The notes under the pieces were generated by a model that was not told where the DNA came from, ran no database searches, and saw nothing but the letters and a program-made list of their open reading frames with translations. The translations under genes and the position numbers were made by a program. Source: HK1 sp965215295 (lineage in GTDB: Bacteria > Pseudomonadota > Gammaproteobacteria > HK1). Taken from it: 64,000 nucleotides of DNA. Location: positions 2,914,001 through 2,978,000 of the forward strand of contig OZ244045.1 of NCBI GenBank assembly GCA_965215295.1. Direction: 5' to 3'. Below, piece by piece: positions 32,891 through 40,570 of this stretch; the stretch's first letter is position 1; each line of letters begins with the position of its first letter.

Positions 32891-34564
32891 ATGAGCGCAG
32901 ACCCCCTGAAGACCATCCGCATGCAGATCATGTGGAACCGCCTGATCGCGGTCGTCGAGGAACAGGCGCAGACGCTGATGCGCACCGCGTTCTCGCCCAT
33001 CGTGCGCGAGGCGGGCGACCTCTCCGCCGGTGTGTTCGACACCCGCGGAAGGATGCTCGCGCAAGCCGTGACCGGCACGCCCGGCCACGTGAACTCCATG
33101 GCGGAGTCGGTCGGCCACTTCCTGCGCCACTTCCCCGTCGAGACGATGCACGAGGGCGACATCTACATCACCAACGACCCCTGGATGGGCACCGGACACC
33201 TCAACGACTTCGTGCTGACGACCCCCTGCTTCCACCGGGGCCGGCTGGTGGGACTGTTCTCGTGCACGTCGCACCTCACCGACATCGGCGGCATCGGCTT
33301 CGGCCCCGACGCGACGGACGTGCACATGGAGGGCATCTACATCCCGATGCTCAAGCTCGCCGACCGCGGCGTGTTCAACGAAACCCTGATGGCGATGGTC
33401 CGGGCGAATACGCGCCAGCCGGTCGAATCGGAGGGCGACGTGTACTCGCTCGCGGCCTGCAACGACGTGGGCTGCGAGCGCCTAGTGGAGATGATGACGG
33501 AGTTCGACCTCGACGATCTGGACGAGCTGGGGGAGCACATCTGCGAGAGCTCCCGCCAGGCGGTGCTCGCCGAGATCGCGAAGCTGCCGTACGGCGAATA
33601 CCGCAGCTCGATGCGCATCGACGGCTACGAGGAGCCGCTCGATCTCGTCGCGAGGCTCGAGATCGCCGGCGACGGCATCACCGTCGACTACGACGGCACC
33701 TCGCCGCAATCGAGCCGCGGGGTCAACGTGCCGATGGCCTACACCGCGGCCTATACGTGCTTCGGGCTGTCGTGCATCGTCTCCGCCGACGTGCCGAACA
33801 ACTGGGGCTCGCTCGCCCCGTTCAAGGTGAAGGCGCCCGAAGGATGCGTGCTCAACGCGCCCCGTCCCGCCGCCGTGTGTTCGCGCCACGTCATCGGCCA
33901 GATGCTGCCCGACGTCGTCTTCGGCGCGCTCACCCAGGCGGTTCCCGAACGGGTACCGGCCGAGGGAGCGGCGTGCCTGTGGAACGTCACCATGCGCGGC
34001 GAGAGCGACCGCGCCGCGAACCGGGCCGGCGGCGGTACCCTGTTCACGGTGACCGCGGTGTGCAACGGCGGCACCGGCGCGCGGCCGGCCAGGGACGGAC
34101 TCTCCGCCACCGCGTATCCGAGCGGGGTGCGCGGCACGCCGGTCGAGATCAACGAGTCGGTGTCACCGGTGGTGTTCTGGCGCAAGGAACTGCGGCCCGG
34201 CTCCGGCGGCCACGGGCGCCAGCGCGGCGGGCTCGGCCAGGTCATCGAGATCGAGTCGGCCATCGGCAGGGACTTCGAGCTGCTCGCCTCCTTCGACCGC
34301 ATCCTCCATCCTCCGCGCGGGCGCTACGGCGGACACGACGGGGAGCGCGGGGGCGTGGGGCTCGCGTCGGGCGCGGTCCTGAACGGCAAGGGGACGCAGC
34401 GCATTCCCGTCGGAGAGCGGCTCGTTCTGCATACCCCCGGCGGCGCGGGTTTCGGCGACCCTCACGAACGCGACCCGGCCGCGGTGGCCGCGGACATCGC
34501 GGCCGGCCACCTCTCGCCGGAGACGGCGAAGGCCGTGTACGGAGTCGAAGTCGCGGTGGATTGA
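32891..34564 (+). CDS. hyuB: Hydantoinase B/5-oxoprolinase family protein
   Basis: A 557-residue HyuB-family protein. The start has AGGAGA 7 bases upstream. Typical motifs: DLSAGVFDTRGRMLAQA, GDIYITNDPWMGTGHLNDF, and the C-terminal FDRILHPPRGRYGGHDGERGG with HTPGGAGFGDP. The family hydrolyses hydantoins or 5-oxoproline, or forms part of acetone/acetophenone carboxylases, normally with a HyuA subunit. No hyuA gene is present here. It is probably co-transcribed with the upstream flavin enzyme, hinting at breakdown of a cyclic amide or N-methyl compound (inference). Confidence 0.92.
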   Translation: MSADPLKTIRMQIMWNRLIAVVEEQAQTLMRTAFSPIVREAGDLSAGVFDTRGRMLAQAVTGTPGHVNSMAESVGHFLRHFPVETMHEGDIYITNDPWMGTGHLNDFVLTTPCFHRGRLVGLFSCTSHLTDIGGIGFGPDATDVHMEGIYIPMLKLADRGVFNETLMAMVRANTRQPVESEGDVYSLAACNDVGCERLVEMMTEFDLDDLDELGEHICESSRQAVLAEIAKLPYGEYRSSMRIDGYEEPLDLVARLEIAGDGITVDYDGTSPQSSRGVNVPMAYTAAYTCFGLSCIVSADVPNNWGSLAPFKVKAPEGCVLNAPRPAAVCSRHVIGQMLPDVVFGALTQAVPERVPAEGAACLWNVTMRGESDRAANRAGGGTLFTVTAVCNGGTGARPARDGLSATAYPSGVRGTPVEINESVSPVVFWRKELRPGSGGHGRQRGGLGQVIEIESAIGRDFELLASFDRILHPPRGRYGGHDGERGGVGLASGAVLNGKGTQRIPVGERLVLHTPGGAGFGDPHERDPAAVAADIAAGHLSPETAKAVYGVEVAVD

Positions 34565-34710
34565 ACGGGGGCGGCGCCGCGCCCGCTGAAGGTCTTCTTC
34601 GCCACCGGCTCTCGCGGGGGAGACGGCGAAGGCCGTGTACGGAGTCGAAGTCGCGGTGGGTTGAACGGGGGCGGCGACGCGCCCACTGAAGGTCTTCTTC
34701 GCCGCCGGAC
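34520..34710. repeat. Duplicated 3' end of hyuB
   Basis: The last 45 bases of hyuB plus about 50 bases of flank are repeated once, 100 bp further on (34520 and 34620). The second copy has a few substitutions, including GGA to GGG just before its stop. The copy is not joined to any start. Confidence 0.93.
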
Positions 34711-34808
34711 GCCGGGGGCCCTGCGGCGCCGAGGTTCGCGGGGCGGGGCTACCCGTCCTTCAGGACCAGCGACATCGCCGCGCCCGTTCGGCGCCGGGGG
34801 CCGCGGGG

Positions 34809-35816
34809 CTACCCCAACGCGAACACCATCACGCTTGCCACGACGTACAGCGCGATGAGGGCTCCGGACTCCATGGTGAGGAAGCTCTTGCGCCGTTCCT
34901 CCCGGCGGACCACGAGCGCGATCACCACCACCGAGGTCATCAGGATCGCAAAGACGGCGGTCACCGCATGAACCGGGGAGATGGCGGACCACAGAGGCGA
35001 TCCGACAAGGACCAGATCGTCCATGGCGAGGACGAACCCCATGTTGAAGAGGTTGGATCCGAGAAGGTTGCCGAGGGCCAGCTCCGGGGCGTTGATCCTG
35101 ATTGCGGCGAAAGAGGCGGCCAGTTCCGGCAGCGACGTACTCAAGGCCAGGAACTGGGTGCCGACGAAGCTCGCCTCCCATCCCATCGCATGAGTGATTG
35201 CCTCTCCCGTCCTCGCGAGCCAGACCGCGGCGCCGATGATGACCGCCGCGGACACGAGATATGCGAGCACCGACCCGGCGAGACTGGCCGAGGCATATGC
35301 TTCCGGGGACCCTTCCGGGCCGTCCCGTGAAACGCCGGAGACGTAGATGAGGAACATCGCTCCGATCAGCACGGCCCCGAGCACGATCGTGAACGGACTG
35401 ACATGCCACCAGGAAAACCAGTCCGTGGTCGTATGGACGAACATGGCGATCGCGGCGATGGAGATGACCGCGATCCCGAGCATCCCGGTGACCGCCGCGG
35501 TCGTGCTCACTCGGCCAAGGATCGGCCCGCCCCTCCAGTAGATGTCCAGAAGGGCGATGATGAGGAGGTTGACGAGATTGCTCCCGAACGCATCACCCGC
35601 CGCGAGGTCCGGCTCTCCGACGAGCGTGATTGCGCTCACGCCGGTGCCCAGTTCGGGGAGCGACGTTGCGGTGGCGAGCAGTACGACGCCGACGAATGAA
35701 CGGCCGAGACCGGTTTTCAGCGCGATGACGTCCGCGGACCTCGCGAGGTAGTTCGAGGCGGCCAGGATGATTGCTGCGGCTCCCGCAAGCTGCAACCACA
35801 ACAGGGCTGATTCCAT
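34809..35816 (-). CDS. Calcium/sodium antiporter family (CaCA/YrbG-like) membrane protein
   Basis: A 335-residue protein with about ten hydrophobic segments. The two inverted alpha repeats of the CaCA superfamily are clear: ATATSLPELGTGVSAI with GDAFGSNLVNLLI, and ALSTSLPELAASFAAI with LALGNLLGSNLFNM. The conserved Glu in each SLPE motif and the polar GSN segments form the cation site. It exchanges Ca2+ (or another cation) for Na+ or H+ across the inner membrane. It is a single gene, convergent with hyuB. Confidence 0.9.
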   Translation of the reverse strand: MESALLWLQLAGAAAIILAASNYLARSADVIALKTGLGRSFVGVVLLATATSLPELGTGVSAITLVGEPDLAAGDAFGSNLVNLLIIALLDIYWRGGPILGRVSTTAAVTGMLGIAVISIAAIAMFVHTTTDWFSWWHVSPFTIVLGAVLIGAMFLIYVSGVSRDGPEGSPEAYASASLAGSVLAYLVSAAVIIGAAVWLARTGEAITHAMGWEASFVGTQFLALSTSLPELAASFAAIRINAPELALGNLLGSNLFNMGFVLAMDDLVLVGSPLWSAISPVHAVTAVFAILMTSVVVIALVVRREERRKSFLTMESGALIALYVVASVMVFALG

Positions 35817-36029
35817 TCACCTGCTCCAGCGTAGTCGCCGACATGGAACGACACCGGTTCACCAGTGCGGCGGGTCGGGTCCGGGTTTCTACCACACCTC
35901 ACCCGGTCATGGTCCCGATGCCCGGGACGCGAGCCCACCGCCCCCCGCTCGCCGCCCACGCCGGAAGCGCCGGCGCGAAGCCCGCCGCGGGCGGCAATGC
36001 GGCAAGGCTGCCGGTACCCCTCGCCAGCG

Positions 36030-36345
36030 CAACGGCCGAGCGTTACCGCCAGGCGGGCGCCGTCCCCTCGATGGGCCCGGTCGGGGACCATGACGACAAC
36101 GCCATGGTCGAGAGCTTCTTCGCCAGCCTCGAATGCGAACTCCTCGGCCGAATCCGATTCCATGACCATCGCCGCGCACGGAGAGGAATCTTCTCCTGCA
36201 TCAAGGGATGGTATAACCCGCACCGTCGTCACCAAGGCTCGGGGTACCGGTCACCGGTCGACTTCGAGAGGTCCTGCCGGGACGCTGCATCAAGCCCGAG
36301 CCGTAAACCGTCCACTCAAGCGGATCAACTCCAATATGTGAGAAG
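36030..36345 (+). pseudogene. IS3-family transposase (OrfB) C-terminal remnant
   Basis: A readable stretch, AVPSMGPVGDHDDNAMVESF, is the last catalytic part of an IS3-type DDE integrase, with the Glu-bearing helix. FSCIKGWYNPHRRHQGSGYR and SPVDFER continue the family C-terminus. Upstream of about 36030 the frame degenerates and the first two catalytic acidic residues and OrfA are missing. It is inactive. It lies directly against the start of the PHP-ATPase gene at 36349 and may mark the edge of an acquired segment. Confidence 0.75.
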
Positions 36346-36348
36346 ACC

Positions 36349-39120
36349 ATGAGCTTCGAACGAGAACCGACCGACAAGTGGCGGCGCGAAATCCCCGGTG
36401 CACGCTGGTTCAAGGCCGATCTGCACGTGCACACGATCGACGATCATGCCGGCAAGCGCGCCAGGATGCCGGATGGCCTGTCGGGTGATCCGGCGGAGCC
36501 GGGCGTGCGCTCGGCGTATGCCAAGCGCTTTCTGCAAGGGGCCGTCGCCAACGCGGTGCAGGTCCTTGGCCTGACACCGCATTCGCCGCGTGCGGGAACA
36601 GCGCCCGACACGAGCGTGGTATGGGAAGTGGTCGAGACGTGGAACAGCGGAACGGATGACGACGGCGTCTTGTTCCGGGAAAAGATATTCGCCGTGTTTC
36701 CGGGATTCGAGCCGAGTCTGAAGGAGGGCAGCAGAGGGCTTCACCTTCTGTTCCTGTTCGACCCCGAGATCGGGCGAGAAAATTACCTGAAGCTTTTCGA
36801 CATGGTGATGGGCGGCGTCTCTCCGTGGGCCGGCAATACGTTGCAGATCTCGAACAAGCGTGCGGAAGATGCCTTCGAAGATCTGCGGAAGTTCCGCGAC
36901 CGGGAGCACCGGCAGGACACTCGGGGACGAGAGCCGTGGGAATACCTCGTTCTGGCTCCTCATATCGATGCGCCGAACGGTCTGCTCGGTACGCAGAAGG
37001 CTCAGGTTCTGCAGCTCTTCGATCACGGAGCGGTCACGGGGCTGGAGCTCGGCGACGAAAAACTACCCGAAGATACGTTGAAAAGTCGTCCTTGGCTCGA
37101 GGAGAGCATGCGACAACATCGACAGGCTTTTTTTCACGGCAGTGACGCCTACTCCGTCGACGACATCGGCAAGCGGCACACATGGGTGAAGCTGGCAAGT
37201 CCTCGCATCGAGGCATTGCGCCAGGCATTCATCGCCAGCGACTCGCGGATACGTATCGGCTTCATTCGGGACAAGGACAAGAAGCTTGTCGAGCTTCCGG
37301 AGCCGCCGGACGTCACGATGAATGACCGGCCGTGGCTCAAGTCGGTGACGGTGCGCGGCGGCACGTCGTTTTTCGGCGGAAACAAGGACGGGAATCCAGA
37401 AGAAACACGCTTCGATCTGAGTCCCGATCTGACCTGCATCATCGGCGGAAGCATGACCGGCAAGAGCACGTTGCTCGACGGATTGCGCATGCACGTCGGG
37501 GCTCCCGAGCCCAGCAACGAGTCGATCGCCAAGCAAGTCAAGGCGCGGGGACAGGACCGCTTCCTGTCCGGTTCGCCGGAGGTCGCCTTCGACGCGCCGG
37601 GAAGCGATCCTACGGCTCCGCTCCATGAACGATGGCCGGCCCGCTTCTTCGCGCAGAGTGAACTGCAACGATTGGCCGAAGCGGGCTCGATCGAGGCTCT
37701 GCTGGCCAAGCTGACTCCATCGGAAGTCGCGGGGATAGAGGAACGCGGCGCGACATTGCGGGGACTCGACAAGGAACTCCAGAACGCCGCAGGCGTGTTG
37801 GCCCGAGTCGATGAGGAGCTTGCCGAAACCGAGCAGGATCATGAGCGTGCACGGCGCGCCAGACAGGAGCTGGATGCCTTCAAGGACGCCGGTGTGGACA
37901 CGCTCCTTGCGCTTGGCCGCCGCCGCCAGGCTTGGGAGTCGGTGCGCTTCGAAGGTGGCCGACTCAGAGCGGCCATCGGAACCGCCATGGCTTCAATGCA
38001 TTCACCCACAACCGTCGAGATCGACGACGAGTTGATTCACATGCTGAGCGAGGCCGGTGTCGACTCGGCAGAGCTCGACCTGGACAGCCGCCGGGACCGG
38101 ATCGTCGGACACATGCAATCAGCGATAGACGAGCTGAGTGGATTGAGCGAGATTGTCTGGAAGACCGTTGAAATCCTCGAAGTCCGCGAGTCCGTGGTCC
38201 GGATCGGAGTCGAGCGGGCGTTGGCCAGGCGCGGTCTGGATGCGAGCAAGCTCAAGGAATTTCAGAAACTCAACCAGCAGGCGGCATTGCTTGCAAATTA
38301 CGAGGCGGTCCTCAAGGAAAAGCGCGCCGGTGTCGCAAGGGTGGAAGCGTCCTTTGCCAAATTGCAGAAAGAGCGTCGGCGTCTCCGGCAGGAACAGCGG
38401 GATGCATTCGACCGCGTGCTGGCGCACGTTGCGCGGCAGTTCGGAGACCGGTTTCGCGCACGGAGGATCGAGAACGGAGATACCGAATCTCTTGAGAAAT
38501 ATCTGTCAGGACTGGCTCGGAAAGGGATCACCCAATGGTGGAACGGATTGGAACCGAGCGCGAGACCTTCACCCAAAAATCTGCTCAAGCACCTTGCCGA
38601 CGATACCTTGCGCGAAGTCGGGATGACCGGCGCGGTACAGAGGACTTTTCGCGAAGCAATGACGAAGGACCGACAGCGAGCGTTGGCCGCACTGCGCACG
38701 CCGGATACCTACGTTCTGGAAATGTTGCTGGACGACGGAAATTATCGCCGGCTGGACGATCTCTCCGGTGGCCAGAAAGTCAGCGTACTGCTTTCCCTGT
38801 TGCTGGAGACCGCCGACGACCGCCCGCTGGTGATCGATCAGCCGGAAGACGAGCTCGACAACCGGTTCCTGTGGGAGACCATATTGCCGGCCCTCAAGAA
38901 GCTCAAAGGGCAACGGCAGTTGATCGTTGCGACCCACAATCCGAACATCGTCGTGAACGGCGATGCGGACATGGTCATTCTGCTGAAGGCTACCGCCCGG
39001 CACGGATGGGTGGACGAAACCGGTGCGATCGAGGAGCCTGCCGTCCGGGACGCCATCGTCAGGACCGTCGACGGCGGTGACGAGGCTTTCCGTCTGCGCC
39101 GCCGCAAGTACGGCTTCTGA
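36349..39120 (+). CDS. PHP-domain plus SMC-like ATPase protein (TrlF-like), module 1
   Basis: A 923-residue protein. The N-terminal PHP-like domain (residues about 18-275) has DLHVHT at 24-29, but the second motif reads TPHSPR instead of TDHNS and the last reads GSDAYS instead of GSDAH, so metal ligands are lost. The ATPase part has Walker A GGSMTGKS (366-373), a long coiled-coil insert (about 460-700), a signature-like LDDLSGGQKVSVLLSLLLE, Walker B LVIDQPEDELDN (from about 827), and a switch ATHNPNIVVNGD. The layout matches proteins annotated as TrlF-like AAA ATPases, of uncertain function but often near defence genes. The next gene starts 10 bases later and belongs to the same module. Confidence 0.85.
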   Translation: MSFEREPTDKWRREIPGARWFKADLHVHTIDDHAGKRARMPDGLSGDPAEPGVRSAYAKRFLQGAVANAVQVLGLTPHSPRAGTAPDTSVVWEVVETWNSGTDDDGVLFREKIFAVFPGFEPSLKEGSRGLHLLFLFDPEIGRENYLKLFDMVMGGVSPWAGNTLQISNKRAEDAFEDLRKFRDREHRQDTRGREPWEYLVLAPHIDAPNGLLGTQKAQVLQLFDHGAVTGLELGDEKLPEDTLKSRPWLEESMRQHRQAFFHGSDAYSVDDIGKRHTWVKLASPRIEALRQAFIASDSRIRIGFIRDKDKKLVELPEPPDVTMNDRPWLKSVTVRGGTSFFGGNKDGNPEETRFDLSPDLTCIIGGSMTGKSTLLDGLRMHVGAPEPSNESIAKQVKARGQDRFLSGSPEVAFDAPGSDPTAPLHERWPARFFAQSELQRLAEAGSIEALLAKLTPSEVAGIEERGATLRGLDKELQNAAGVLARVDEELAETEQDHERARRARQELDAFKDAGVDTLLALGRRRQAWESVRFEGGRLRAAIGTAMASMHSPTTVEIDDELIHMLSEAGVDSAELDLDSRRDRIVGHMQSAIDELSGLSEIVWKTVEILEVRESVVRIGVERALARRGLDASKLKEFQKLNQQAALLANYEAVLKEKRAGVARVEASFAKLQKERRRLRQEQRDAFDRVLAHVARQFGDRFRARRIENGDTESLEKYLSGLARKGITQWWNGLEPSARPSPKNLLKHLADDTLREVGMTGAVQRTFREAMTKDRQRALAALRTPDTYVLEMLLDDGNYRRLDDLSGGQKVSVLLSLLLETADDRPLVIDQPEDELDNRFLWETILPALKKLKGQRQLIVATHNPNIVVNGDADMVILLKATARHGWVDETGAIEEPAVRDAIVRTVDGGDEAFRLRRRKYGF

Positions 39121-39130
39121 GGTACGAGCG

Positions 39131-40333
39131 ATGGAATGGCTGGACGTGCTGCGACGTGTGGAACGCGGCGAAGACGAGCGAACGGAATTCAAGAGAGGCC
39201 TCGGAGATCTCAAGGCCGTCGGCAGGACGCTGTGCGCATTCGCCAATGGCGAAGGCGGGCTTGTCATCATCGGTGTCGACGACTCCGGGACGATCGTCGG
39301 CACGAAAGAAGGCCCGGATACGGTGCAGGAACTGCTGACCGGCTTTCTGCACTCTGGCTGCGGAAAGCCGATCACCGCCGAATGCGCCCGATTTCACACG
39401 GACGACGGATGGGTCCACTGGATCGAAGTCCACCGCCACCAGAGAGGGTATGAACCATTCAGCCATAACGGGCGCTTCTGGGTTCGGCGGGGGCGTTCCA
39501 CCGTAGCGCCGTCTCCATCCGAAATGCAGGAGCTGTTCAATGCCTTCGGATTCATTTTCACGGAACAGCGGACCGTCTCGTCGGCCACTGCGCGGGACAT
39601 CGACGCAGACGCCTTTCGTTCGTTCATGCAGGCGCAGGGCAAGCGAACGGAGGGAGAACCGCAGCCGGACGTCGACCAGGACCTTCGCAATGCCTCGGTA
39701 TGCGATTGGCTGGATGGGGTGCTGCGTCCCACCCTTTACGGTCTGATGGTCTTCGGGAGGGATCCTCAAGGGCATCCACATACGACGAGCCTGTTCATCC
39801 AGTGTGCGGCATACGCCAGCGCCGACCGGGCGTCCGACGTACTGAGCGCGGGCGAGGGGAAGGGCCGTCTCGACGAGCAGGTGAACCGTTCCATGGGTTG
39901 GTTCCGCAGCCTGGGAAGACGGGAGGTCTACCGAGGGCCGTATCGGGAGGACATCCCTGCCGTGCCGGAAGAGGTTCTCCGGGAGGCTCTCGTGAACGCC
40001 GTCATCCATCGCGATTACGCGTTGACGGGGTCGCAGGTCCTGCTGGAGGTATTCGACGATCGTATCGACGTGACGAGTCCCGGAGCCCTCCCGAATCACA
40101 TGACGGTCGAGCAGGCGCGTTCCGGCGGGTCCCCACGTTCGCGCAACGAGATGATGGCGAACGCGATGGTGGTCAGACGACTGATGGAGCGGCGAGGCCG
40201 GGGATGGCTGCTCATGCGGCACCACATGAGCAGTTTCAACGGTACCGAACCCGAGCTGATCAACGACAAGGACGGCAGATATGTCCGAGTGACGTTCCGT
40301 CTGAAGCCCGACTCCATTCGAGACGATGCCTGA
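39131..40333 (+). CDS. AlbA_2 (Schlafen-like) and HATPase_c_4 domain protein, module 1
   Basis: A 400-residue protein. GAGGT upstream of 39131 overlaps the preceding stop region and supports the start. Residues 10-110 are an AlbA_2 divergent nucleic-acid-binding domain: DERTEFKRGLGDLKAVGRTL, then CAFANGEGGLVIIGVDDSG. The C-terminal part has the GHKL-like HATPase_c_4 signature PEEVLREALVNAVIHRDYA and VFDDRIDVTSPGALPN. Such proteins are variously labelled transcriptional regulators or RecG-like. Its gene is coupled to the PHP-ATPase gene. It is full length, unlike its paralogue in module 2. Confidence 0.87.
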   Translation: MEWLDVLRRVERGEDERTEFKRGLGDLKAVGRTLCAFANGEGGLVIIGVDDSGTIVGTKEGPDTVQELLTGFLHSGCGKPITAECARFHTDDGWVHWIEVHRHQRGYEPFSHNGRFWVRRGRSTVAPSPSEMQELFNAFGFIFTEQRTVSSATARDIDADAFRSFMQAQGKRTEGEPQPDVDQDLRNASVCDWLDGVLRPTLYGLMVFGRDPQGHPHTTSLFIQCAAYASADRASDVLSAGEGKGRLDEQVNRSMGWFRSLGRREVYRGPYREDIPAVPEEVLREALVNAVIHRDYALTGSQVLLEVFDDRIDVTSPGALPNHMTVEQARSGGSPRSRNEMMANAMVVRRLMERRGRGWLLMRHHMSSFNGTEPELINDKDGRYVRVTFRLKPDSIRDDA

Positions 40334-40365
40334 GCCGTCCGCGACTCGCGTTGTAGAGGGGGACG

Positions 40366-40566
40366 ATGAGCAGTAGCTGTCCGTCCGGCACCATTCTCGA
40401 CCGCCTGATCGACGAGTCGACCTCGGTTCCGGAGAGACGACCGGGGCCGGTGGGCTCATCTTCCGGATCAGGTTTGAAAGTCGCGGGGGCGCTACTCTGT
40501 CCACGCCGGCTGCAATCCGCTTCTCGTTCGGCTACCGGCGGACACGGGAAACACCGACAGAGGTGA
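40366..40566 (+). pseudogene. Short stub after module 1, possible truncated third gene
   Basis: ATG at 40366 with a GAGGGGG element just upstream, 33 bases after the AlbA_2 stop. It begins MSSSCPSGTILDRLIDES. The first 18 residues resemble the stub after module 2 (MSS, later AGTALDRLIKSV). Beyond that no family is seen and the frame runs to 40566 without a convincing protein. This may be the start of a deleted third module gene. Confidence 0.35.
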
Positions 40567-40570
40567 GATC

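Noticed and set aside
35771..36029. Full-length IS3 transposase before 36030
   Set aside because: Upstream translation shows no catalytic DD residues or OrfA; only the C-terminal part is recognisable.
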